Of a DNA stretch of 64,000 bases, positions 53,235 to 61,076 are shown one piece after another. The position numbers and the translations under genes were made by a program. A model generated the notes under the pieces. It made no database searches. It was not told the origin of the DNA and saw only the letters and a program-made list of their open reading frames with translations. The stretch comes from SZUA-320 sp963707875 (GTDB lineage Bacteria > Gemmatimonadota > Gemmatimonadetes > Gemmatimonadales > GWC2-71-9): NCBI GenBank assembly GCA_963707875.1, contig CAVPRU010000001.1, positions 372,001 through 436,000 on the forward strand, given 5' to 3'. Positions within the stretch are counted from its first letter, which is position 1. Each line of letters starts with the position of its first letter.

Positions 53235-53850
53235 ACCGGCTCCGTCCCGCCTGCTTGGCGATCATGACAATGCCGTTCTTCGACCCCGGGACCGCGCCCC
53301 GGACGAACAGCAGGTTCCGTTCAGCGTCGACCCGGACGATCCGCAGGCCGAGTTCGGTCTTCCGGGCATCACCCATGTGTCCGGGCATCCGCTTCCCCTT
53401 GATGACCCGCGACGGATTGGTGCCGGGCCCGATCGACCCCGGCTTCCGATGGCGGGTGTTGCCGTGGGAGGCGGGACCGCCGCCAATCCCGTACCGGTGC
53501 ACCACGCCCTGGAACCCGCGCCCCTTGGTCCGGCCGGTCACCTTGATGGTGTCCCCCGCCTGGAACAGGGCGACGGTGACCGTCTCGCCGGCCTGCCGCA
53601 CCGTGTCGCCGGCCGGGAAGGTCCGCACCACCCGCGGCGCGGTATCGAGCCCGGCCTGCTTGGCATGGCCCACCTCCGCCTTGGGCGCCCGGCTGGGCCG
53701 CTTGGTGCCGAACCCGAGCTGGGTCCGGCCGTCCCGGACCTGGAGGACCTGGCAGGGGCCGGCTTCGATGACCGTGACCGGCACCGCCTCGCCATCCTCG
53801 CCGAACAGCCGGGTCATCCCGAGCTTCCGTCCGATCAATCCCGTGCTCAT
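53227..53850 (-). CDS. rplC: 50S ribosomal protein L3
   Basis: L3, 207 aa, is an early 50S assembly protein reaching the peptidyl transferase centre. LIGRKLGMTRLFGEDGEAVP opens the protein. GRTKGRGFQGVVHRYGIGGG and PGSIGPGTNPSRVIKGKRMP cover the conserved central loop. It lies three bases after rpsJ. Confidence 0.96.
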   Translation of the reverse strand: MSTGLIGRKLGMTRLFGEDGEAVPVTVIEAGPCQVLQVRDGRTQLGFGTKRPSRAPKAEVGHAKQAGLDTAPRVVRTFPAGDTVRQAGETVTVALFQAGDTIKVTGRTKGRGFQGVVHRYGIGGGPASHGNTRHRKPGSIGPGTNPSRVIKGKRMPGHMGDARKTELGLRIVRVDAERNLLFVRGAVPGSKNGIVMIAKQAGRSRYA

Positions 53851-53853
53851 CCG

Positions 53854-54162
53854 TTACCCGACCTTGATCTCCACGTCCACCCCGGCCGGAAGATCCAGCT
53901 TCGTCAGGGCGTCCATGGTCTGGGGACGGGAGTCGGAGATGTCGAGCAGCCGCTTGTGGGTCCGCAGCTCGAACTGTTCCCGGCTCTTCTTGTCCACGTG
54001 GGGGCTCCGCAGCACGGTCCACCGCTCGATCTTGCAGGGCAGCGGGATCGGGCCGGAAACCTGCGCGCCGGTCTTCTCCACGGTGCGGACGATGTCCGCC
54101 GCTGCGGTATCCAGCAGCGTGTGGTCGAAGGCCTTGAGGCGAATCCGGATCTTGTCACTCAT
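53854..54162 (-). CDS. rpsJ: 30S ribosomal protein S10
   Basis: S10 (NusE), 102 aa, also acts in transcription antitermination. IRIRLKAFDHTLLDTAAADI and SRPQTMDALTKLDLPAGVDV are diagnostic. It lies 13 bases downstream of tuf, so the S10 and str operons are directly joined. Confidence 0.97.
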   Translation of the reverse strand: MSDKIRIRLKAFDHTLLDTAAADIVRTVEKTGAQVSGPIPLPCKIERWTVLRSPHVDKKSREQFELRTHKRLLDISDSRPQTMDALTKLDLPAGVDVEIKVG

Positions 54163-54175
54163 GTCAGCATAGTCC

Positions 54176-55379
54176 TCAGGCCAGAATCTTGGTGACCACG
54201 CCGGCGCCGACCGTCCGGCCGCCTTCGCGAATCGCGAACCGGAGGCCTTCCTCCATCGCGATCGGGGTGATCAGCTCGATCGTCATCTGCACGTTGTCCC
54301 CCGGCATCACCATCTCCACCCCCGCCGGCAACTCCACCGCCCCCGTCACGTCCGTCGTCCGGAAGTAGAACTGCGGCCGGTATCCCTTGAAGAACGGCGT
54401 GTGCCGCCCGCCCTCCTCCTTCTTCAACACATACACCTCGGCGTAGAACTTCGTGTGCGGCGCGATGCTCCCCGGCTTCGCCAGCACCATCCCCCGCTCG
54501 ATCTCCGCCTTGTCCACCCCCCGCAGCAGCAGCCCCACATTGTCCCCCGCCTGCCCGTCATCCAGCAGCTTCCGGAACATCTCCACCCCCGTCACCACCG
54601 ACCGCTTCTCCGTCCCGAACCCCACCAGCTGCACTTCCTCCCCCACCTTGATCCGGCCCCGCTCGATCCGCCCCGTCGCCACCGTCCCCCGCCCGGTGAT
54701 CGAAAACACGTCCTCCACCGGCATCTGGAACGGCTTGTCCGTCTCCCGCACCGGCTCCGCCACATGGGTGTCCAGCGCCGTGAACAGCTCCTCGATCTTG
54801 GCGACCCAGGCCGGGTCCCCCTCGATCGCCTTCAGCGCCGACGCCCCGGATCACCGGCAGGTCGTCCCCCGGGAACTGCTGCGCGCTCAACAACTCCCGC
54901 ACCTCCAGCTCCACCAGGTCCAACAGCTCCGCGTCGTCCACCAGGTCGCACTTGTTCAGGAACACCACCACCCCCGGCACGTTCACCTGCCGCGCCAGCA
55001 ACACGTGCTCCCGGGTCTGCGGCATCGGCCCGTCCACCGCGCTCACCACCAGGATCGCCCCGTCCATCTGGGCCGCCCCGGTGATCATGTTCTTGACATA
55101 GTCCGCGTGCCCCGGACAGTCCACGTGGGCATAGTGCCGGACCGCGGTCTCGTACTCCACGTGGCTGGTCGCGATCGTCAGGATCTTCGTCGCGTCCCGC
55201 CGCCCCTGCGACTCCGACGCCTTCGCCACTTCGTCATACGGGATGTACTTCGTCCCCCACCCCTTGTCCGCCGACACCTTCGTCAACGCCGCCGTCAAGG
55301 TCGTCTTCCCATGGTCCACGTGCCCGATCGTCCCGACGTTCACGTGTGGCTTCGTCCGTGCAAACTTCGCCTTGGCCAT
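54176..55379 (-). CDS. tuf: elongation factor Tu (one apparent indel)
   Basis: EF-Tu delivers aminoacyl-tRNA to the ribosome. The GTPase domain (GHVDHGKTTL P-loop, DCPGHADYVKN, NKCDLVDD) is in the starting frame to LPVIRG. Domains 2 and 3 (MPVEDVFSITGRGTVATGRI, then MVMPGDNVQMTIELITPI) follow in another frame. Deleting one base near 54842 restores VIRGSALKAIEGDPAW, the normal EF-Tu sequence. This is presumably a consensus error; the reconstructed length is about 400 aa. Codon use here is noticeably biased to C-ending codons, as in highly expressed genes. Confidence 0.95.
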
Positions 55380-55414
55380 TGTGCGACGCTCCTCCCGACT
55401 CGGTGTGGTCTTGG

Positions 55415-57511
55415 TTACTTCGTGCTCTTGGAGACGATCTCTTCCGAGACCGCCTTCGGCACGGCTTCATAGTGATCAAACTGCATCGAATACACGGCCC
55501 GACCCTGGGTCATGCTGCGCAGTTGCGTCGAATACCCGAACATCTCCGCCAGCGGCACGTCGGCCGCCACCACCTGGGCCTCGCCCCGCTGGGTCATCCC
55601 GCCGATCTTCCCGCGCCGGCTCGACAGGTCGCCCATCACGTCGCCCAGAAACTCGGCCGGTGACACCACTTCGACCTCCATGACCGGCTCCAGAATCACC
55701 GGCCGGGCCGACCGGGCCGCCTCCTTGAACGCCATGGAACCGGCGATCTTGAACGCCATTTCCGAACTGTCCACGTCGTGATAGCTGCCGAACACCAGCT
55801 CGACCTTGATGTCCACCACCGGATAGCCCGCCAGCACGCCCGTTTCCAGGGCCTCCCGGATGCCAGTCTCGACCGGACGGATGAACTCGCGGGGAATCAC
55901 CCCGCCGACAATCTTGTCCTCGAACACGAAACCGGTCCCCGGCACCCCCGGCTCGAGATGAATGACGACATGGCCGTACTGCCCCTTGCCGCCGCTCTGC
56001 CGGACGAACCTCCCCTCCACGTTCTCGACCCGTCGGGTGACCGTCTCGCGATACGCCACCTGAGGGCGGCCGACATTGGCTTCGACCTTGAACTCGCGGC
56101 GCATCCGGTCGACGATGATCTCGAGATGGAGTTCGCCCATCCCGGCAATGATCGTCTGACCGGTTTCGGCGTCGCTCCGGACCCGGAAGGTCGGATCCTC
56201 TTCGGCCAGTTTCTGGAGCGCCGTACCGAGCTTGTCCTGGTCGGCCTTGGTCTTGGGCTCGATCGCGACGTCGATGACCGGGTTCGGGAACCGCATCGCC
56301 TCGAGGATGACCGGCTTGTCCTCGTCCGACAGGGTGTCGCCGGTCCGAACGTCCTTGAGACCGATGGCGGCCGCGATGTCCCCGGCCAGCACTTCCTCGA
56401 TCTCCTCCCGCTTGTTGGCGTGCATCTGGAGCAGTCGACCTGCCCGTTCCCGCTTGTCCTTGGTGCTGTTGTAGACGTAACTGCCGGCGCTGATCTTCCC
56501 GGAATAGACCCGGAAGTAGGTCAGCCGGCCGACGTACGGGTCGGTCATTACCTTGAACGCGAGTGCCGCAAACGGCTCATCGTCGGACGGGCTCCGCTCG
56601 ACGAAGGTCTCGTCGTGGAGCGGCAGGTGACCCTTGACCGGGGGCACGTCCATCGGGCTGGGGAGAAAATCGATGATGCTGTTGAGCAGGGTCTGGACGC
56701 CCTTGTTCTTGAACGACGCCCCGCACAGCACCGGCACGATCGCCCCGGCGCAGGTGGCCTTCCGGATCGCGGTCCGGATCTCGGCCTCGGTCAGCACCCC
56801 GCCGGCCAGGTACTTCTCCATCAGGACCTCGTCATACTCGACCGCTGCCTCGACCACGTCGTGCCGGGCCCTGGCGACCGCCTCCCGGTAGGCGTCGGCG
56901 ACCGGCATCTCGGTGAACTCCTTGCCCATGGTGGTATCGTCGAACACCACCTCGAGCTCCCGCAGCACGTCGATGTGCCCGGTGTACAGCTCGCCGCTGC
57001 CGAGCGGCAGGGTAATCGGGAAGGCCCGCGGGGTCAGTCGCTCCCGGATCATCTTCAGGCAACGATCGAAATCGGCCCCGACCCGGTCCATCTTGTTGGC
57101 GAAGATGATCCGGGGAACGCCGTACCGGTCGGCCTGCCGCCAGACCGTTTCGGTCTGCGGCTCCACCCCGGCCACCGAGTCCAGCAGCGTCACCGCCCCG
57201 TCGAGCACCCGCAGCGACCGCTCCACTTCCACCGTGAAGTCCACGTGCCCCGGAGTATCGATGATGTTGATCCGGTACTCGATATCGTACCGGTTCCAGA
57301 AGCAGGTGGTGGCCGCCGAGGTGATGGTGATCCCCCGCTCCTGCTCCTGCTCCATCCAGTCCATGGTGGCGGCGCCATCATGGACTTCACCGATCTTGTA
57401 GTTCTTGCCGGTGTAATACAGGATGCGCTCGGTCGTAGTGGTCTTACCGGCATCAATGTGGGCCATGATGCCGATATTCCGGTAGCGATCGAGCGGTGTG
57501 TGTCGTGCCAT
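55415..57511 (-). CDS. fusA: elongation factor G
   Basis: EF-G, 698 aa, drives ribosomal translocation. ATG 57511 begins MARHTPLDRYRNIGIMAHID, with the P-loop in AHIDAGKTTTTERI, DTPGHVDFTVEVERSLRVLD and ANKMDRVGADFDR. The C-terminal domains IV and V are complete (GGVIPREFIRPVETGIREAL). It lies 35 bases before tuf. A 188-base gap to rpsG (57512-57699) contains no gene. Confidence 0.97.
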   Translation of the reverse strand: MARHTPLDRYRNIGIMAHIDAGKTTTTERILYYTGKNYKIGEVHDGAATMDWMEQEQERGITITSAATTCFWNRYDIEYRINIIDTPGHVDFTVEVERSLRVLDGAVTLLDSVAGVEPQTETVWRQADRYGVPRIIFANKMDRVGADFDRCLKMIRERLTPRAFPITLPLGSGELYTGHIDVLRELEVVFDDTTMGKEFTEMPVADAYREAVARARHDVVEAAVEYDEVLMEKYLAGGVLTEAEIRTAIRKATCAGAIVPVLCGASFKNKGVQTLLNSIIDFLPSPMDVPPVKGHLPLHDETFVERSPSDDEPFAALAFKVMTDPYVGRLTYFRVYSGKISAGSYVYNSTKDKRERAGRLLQMHANKREEIEEVLAGDIAAAIGLKDVRTGDTLSDEDKPVILEAMRFPNPVIDVAIEPKTKADQDKLGTALQKLAEEDPTFRVRSDAETGQTIIAGMGELHLEIIVDRMRREFKVEANVGRPQVAYRETVTRRVENVEGRFVRQSGGKGQYGHVVIHLEPGVPGTGFVFEDKIVGGVIPREFIRPVETGIREALETGVLAGYPVVDIKVELVFGSYHDVDSSEMAFKIAGSMAFKEAARSARPVILEPVMEVEVVSPAEFLGDVMGDLSSRRGKIGGMTQRGEAQVVAADVPLAEMFGYSTQLRSMTQGRAVYSMQFDHYEAVPKAVSEEIVSKSTK

Positions 57512-57699
57512 TCGTCTTCCATGTGGAAACACAAAAGCGGGGCGACCAGCCCTCGTGTCCTGAGGCGGTATCGCTCCGCGCCACGCCTGGACCATCGGTC
57601 CCCGGCGGGGGGCTCTCCGAAGAGAACCCTACGCGTTCTGTCCAGAAGAGCAGAGGTGGCGTCGGACCATTCCGACGTCACGTACCCCGATGTGTCCAG

Positions 57700-58170
57700 C
57701 TACCAGCGATAGTGGGAGAACGCGCGGTTGGCTTCCGCCATCCGGTGCGTGTCTTCCTTCTTCTTGATGGTGTTGCCCTCGCCCCGCGACGCCAGGATCA
57801 ACTCCGCCGCCAACCGGTCGGCCATCGACTTCTCGGTCCGGGCCCGGGAGTAGGAGATCAACCAGCGCATCGCCAGCGCCGTGCGCCGCTCGGGCCGCAC
57901 TTCGACCGGCACCTGCAGCGACGCGCCACCCACTCGCCGGCTCTTGACCTCGACCGCCGGCTTGGCGTTGGCCACGGCCTGCTTGAACACCGTCACCCCG
58001 GGCTGGCTGGTTCGCTGCTCGATCAGGTCCATCGCGTCGTAGAAAATCCGCTCCGACAGACCCTTCTTGCCATCCAGCATCAGGATGTTGACGAACTTCG
58101 AGACGGTCTGGCTGTCATACCGCGGATCGGGAGGAACCAGCCGCTTGACGGCCCGCGCGCGACGGCTCAC
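57700..58170 (-). CDS. rpsG: 30S ribosomal protein S7
   Basis: S7, 156 aa, initiates 30S head assembly and, in E. coli, represses the str operon. KFVNILMLDGKKGLSERIFY, VKSRRVGGASLQVPVEVRPE and the C-terminal ANRAFSHYRW are typical. It overlaps rpsL by four bases. Confidence 0.97.
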   Translation of the reverse strand: MSRRARAVKRLVPPDPRYDSQTVSKFVNILMLDGKKGLSERIFYDAMDLIEQRTSQPGVTVFKQAVANAKPAVEVKSRRVGGASLQVPVEVRPERRTALAMRWLISYSRARTEKSMADRLAAELILASRGEGNTIKKKEDTHRMAEANRAFSHYRW

Positions 58171-58556
58171 TTCTTACCCCCATCCGCCTTGGGCGCCTTG
58201 GCACCGTACTTGGACCGGCTCCGTCGACGACCATTGACGCCGGCCGAGTCGAGCGAGCCCCGCACAATGTGATACCGCACGCCGGGCAGGTCCTTGACCC
58301 GGCCACCCCGAATCAGCACGATCGAGTGCTCCTGCAGATTGTGTCCCTCGCCGGGAATGTAGGCGATGACCTCAAACCCGTTCGTCAGCCGGACCTTGGC
58401 CACCTTGCGGAGGGCCGAGTTCGGCTTCTTCGGAGTGGTGGTATAGACCCGGGTGCAGACCCCGCGCTTGAAGGGATTCCGCCTGAGCGCCGGGGTCTTG
58501 CCCTTGGACACCGGAGCCTTGCGACCCTGGCGGACGAGCTGGTTGATGGTCGGCAT
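58167..58556 (-). CDS. rpsL: 30S ribosomal protein S12
   Basis: S12, 129 aa, controls decoding accuracy. MPTINQLVRQGRKAPVSKGK opens the protein. TPKKPNSALRKVAKVRL has Lys at both PKK positions (43-44), and the loop RGGRVKDLPGVRYHIVRG has Lys and Pro. The Lys residues whose changes give streptomycin resistance are wild type. It is the first gene of the str-S10-spc block and follows a good promoter. Confidence 0.97.
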   Translation of the reverse strand: MPTINQLVRQGRKAPVSKGKTPALRRNPFKRGVCTRVYTTTPKKPNSALRKVAKVRLTNGFEVIAYIPGEGHNLQEHSIVLIRGGRVKDLPGVRYHIVRGSLDSAGVNGRRRSRSKYGAKAPKADGGKK

Positions 58557-58874
58557 GCGTGCTTACGTTTCTCGATCCTGCCCAGGTGGGCCAGTAATTC
58601 CCAGTTAGTGCCGTTCGATGGCAGACTCTAAACATACCTGGCGCCGTACCGCCGGTCAAGTCGCGCCCCAGCACCAAGTTAGCGGGTGGGCTCCGAACTC
58701 CACCAGGACGGAGACGACCCCGGAGCCACCAGCGCAACTCCCTAGAAATCAACGTGTTACGGCCGGTTCTGGTGGGGGGGAAACGACCCCCGACTGCCCA
58801 TCCGGCCTCTCCCCAGGTAACTTTTCCTGTCCCCCGTTCGTCTCCTCACATTCCTCGCCTCCAGCCCGGCAACA
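58557..58874. other. 318-base divergent gap between rpsL and the Ig-protease gene
   Basis: No gene is seen here. The minus strand holds the rpsL promoter (58631-58659). A promoter for the plus-strand Ig-repeat protease gene should lie in 58700-58860, but I could not identify one; that part contains C-rich runs. Confidence 0.5.
58631..58659 (-). promoter_or_regulatory. sigma-70-type promoter of the rpsL (str) operon
   Basis: On the minus strand TTGACC (58659-58654), a 17-base spacer and TATGTT (58636-58631) match the consensus closely. The expected start near 58624 gives a 68-base leader to rpsL. It probably drives rpsL-rpsG-fusA-tuf and perhaps the whole ribosomal block. Confidence 0.75.
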
Positions 58875-60989
58875 ATGAGCCTCTCCCCCGTGCGACTGCT
58901 GTCACTGGTTCCCCTCGCCCTCGTGCTGTCCTGCGGCGGCGGGCCCACCGAGCCACCCAAGGCCACCGCGATCGTGGTCCTGAGTGGTGGGAATCAGAGC
59001 GGCCCGGTCGGTTCACCCCTGCCCCAGCCGGTCGTGGTGCAGGTGAGCAGTTCCAGGGGCGGCGGACTGGCGAGCACCCTGGTGACCTTCACGGTTACTT
59101 CGGGCGGCGGTTCGGTGAGTCGGAGCACCGCGCTGACCGACGCCTCCGGGGCGACCTCGGTGACCTGGTCCCTCGGCGCGACCGTCGGCAACCAGCAGCT
59201 CGGCGTCTCCGTCGGCACCGGAATCAGCGCGTCGGTCACGGCGGTAGCCACGGTCGGCGCGCCGGCCCTGCTGAGCCCCCAGGCGGGCAATTCCCAATTC
59301 GCAGTGGTCGGAACGGCGGTCGCCATCCGGCCCAGGGTGGTGGTGGCCGATGCCTTCAACAACCCGATCGCCGGAATCCCGGTCACCTTTGCGGTGGCCC
59401 AAGGCGGTGGCACGGTGACCGGTGGCACTCAGGTGACTGATGCCGCCGGAACCGCCACCCTGGGCAGTTGGACCCTGGGGCCGGGCGCCGGATCGAACAT
59501 TCTCTCGGTGACCGCCGGGTCGCTGGTGACCGAGTTCCTCGGGACCGGGATTCCGGCCGTGGTGACCGCCGTCCAGGGGAACAACCAGATCGTCAACGCC
59601 GGAACCCTGACCCCGATCTCTCCGTCCGTCGTCGCCCTCAATGGCCAGGGGAACCCCCTGGCCGGCGTTCAGGTCAACTTCCACGCCGCCTCTGGGGGAG
59701 GTTTCGTCCTCGGGTCCCCCAATGTCATCTCCGATGCGGCCGGGGTCGCCCAGGTCAGCGGATGGGTGCTGGGGGCAGCCGCCGGTCCGAACGTCCTCAA
59801 TGCGATCGTCCCCGGGCTGCCCACCGTGGCGTTCTCGGCCCAGGGCGTCCCCGCGGTGGCCGCCAGCATGGTCGCGGCCAGCCCCACGGCTCTGAACGGG
59901 TTCCTGGGCAACTTCATGGAGACTCTGCCCGAGGTCCGACTGACCGATGGTGCGGGCAATCCGGTGGGGGCCCAGAGCGTCACCTTTGCCGTCACGGGCG
60001 GGGGTGGCCAGGTGGCCGGGGCCATCGGGCTCACCAACTACGACGGCCGAGTGGCGGCCGGGGCCTGGCGACTGGGCGGGACCGCGGCCAGCCAGACCCT
60101 GCAAGCCTCCACGGCGGGGGTGCCTTCGATCAGCTTCACCTCTACGGCCGAACCACTGCCGCCGCAGGCGTTCGAGGTCGAGCTCCGGTTCCGGACCCCC
60201 CCCACGCCGGCCCAGCAGGCCGCCTTCACCATCGCCGCCGACCGATGGAAGCAGATCATCCTGGGGGATGTCCCGGATACTCCAGTCGTGCTCCCGGCCT
60301 CGTCGTCCGGTTGTTACCCTGCCCTGTCCGAGACGATTGACGACCTGGTGATCTACGTCGACCTGGTGGAGATCGACGGGGTTGGCGGCGTCCTCGGATC
60401 GGCCGGCTTCTGCGTCTGGCGCACCCCCGAGTTGTTCCCGCTGGTCGGCCGGATGCGGTTCGACGTCGCTGACCTGGCGAGCCTCGAATCCACCGGCCGA
60501 CTCGAGGCGGTCATCATCCATGAGATGGGACACGTCCTGGGGATGGGGATCCTCTGGGCTCCGTCATTCGTCAACCTGGTCAACGACTACGGCGGCAACG
60601 ACCCGCACTTCATCGGTCCGGCGGCCCGGGGAGCGTTCGCGATGGCGGCCCTCCCGGGGATCTGGCCAGGGAAGGCGGTGCCCGTCGAGAACACCGGCGG
60701 GCCCGGAACCGCATTCTCCCACTGGCGGGAGACGACCTTCGACAGTGAACTCATGACCGGCTTCATCGAGGCGGCCGGGATTCCCAACCCCCTGAGCGCC
60801 GTGACCATCACCGCCATGCGGGACATGGGGTACCTGGTCAATGATGCGGTGGGCGACCTGTATTCCCTGCCGGCCTTCCTCCTTCGGCTCGGCACGGCTC
60901 CCAAGTACCAGCTGAACGAGGTACCCCTCGAGGGACCCTTCTACGGGGTCAACCGCCAGGGCCGGATCGAACGGGTCATCTTCCGTTGA
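58875..60989 (+). CDS. lipoprotein with Ig-like repeats and a zinc metalloprotease domain
   Basis: Surface lipoprotein of 704 aa. The signal peptide ends in a lipobox (LVLSC, Cys20). Residues about 28-430 form four Ig-like (Big_1/invasin-type) repeats, each with a pattern like VTFTVTSGGGSVSRSTALTD, then GATSVTW and a closing strand. Residues 435-704 are a leishmanolysin-like protease with HEMGHVLGMG (His549, Glu550, His553) and a downstream His in FSHWRETTF (His616) that may be the third zinc ligand. The repeats probably hold the protease away from the cell. It lies between rpoC and rpsL on the opposite strand, an unusual place. Confidence 0.86.
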   Translation: MSLSPVRLLSLVPLALVLSCGGGPTEPPKATAIVVLSGGNQSGPVGSPLPQPVVVQVSSSRGGGLASTLVTFTVTSGGGSVSRSTALTDASGATSVTWSLGATVGNQQLGVSVGTGISASVTAVATVGAPALLSPQAGNSQFAVVGTAVAIRPRVVVADAFNNPIAGIPVTFAVAQGGGTVTGGTQVTDAAGTATLGSWTLGPGAGSNILSVTAGSLVTEFLGTGIPAVVTAVQGNNQIVNAGTLTPISPSVVALNGQGNPLAGVQVNFHAASGGGFVLGSPNVISDAAGVAQVSGWVLGAAAGPNVLNAIVPGLPTVAFSAQGVPAVAASMVAASPTALNGFLGNFMETLPEVRLTDGAGNPVGAQSVTFAVTGGGGQVAGAIGLTNYDGRVAAGAWRLGGTAASQTLQASTAGVPSISFTSTAEPLPPQAFEVELRFRTPPTPAQQAAFTIAADRWKQIILGDVPDTPVVLPASSSGCYPALSETIDDLVIYVDLVEIDGVGGVLGSAGFCVWRTPELFPLVGRMRFDVADLASLESTGRLEAVIIHEMGHVLGMGILWAPSFVNLVNDYGGNDPHFIGPAARGAFAMAALPGIWPGKAVPVENTGGPGTAFSHWRETTFDSELMTGFIEAAGIPNPLSAVTITAMRDMGYLVNDAVGDLYSLPAFLLRLGTAPKYQLNEVPLEGPFYGVNRQGRIERVIFR

Positions 60990-61021
60990 ACCCACCTGCT
61001 TCTCCGAGTCCGTGAACGACG

Positions 61022-61049
61022 CAGCGCCCGGGAGCCATCCCGGGCGCTG
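61022..61049. terminator. 12-bp perfect hairpin between convergent genes
   Basis: CAGCGCCCGGGA, loop GCCA, TCCCGGGCGCTG form a 12-bp perfect stem followed on the plus strand by a short T-rich stretch (TCATTTT). It sits between the end of the Ig-protease gene and the end of rpoC and likely terminates both. Confidence 0.75.
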
Positions 61050-61076
61050 GTCATTTTCAGGCGTGACACCGAGGAC

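Noticed and set aside
54176..55379. Programmed frameshift or split tuf gene
   Set aside because: No slippery heptamer or stimulatory structure was seen, and a single-base correction gives normal EF-Tu; similar errors occur in several other genes here.
55380..58166. tRNA genes near tuf, as in some bacteria
   Set aside because: The gaps around tuf, fusA and rpsG show no T-loop, anticodon-arm or CCA pattern.
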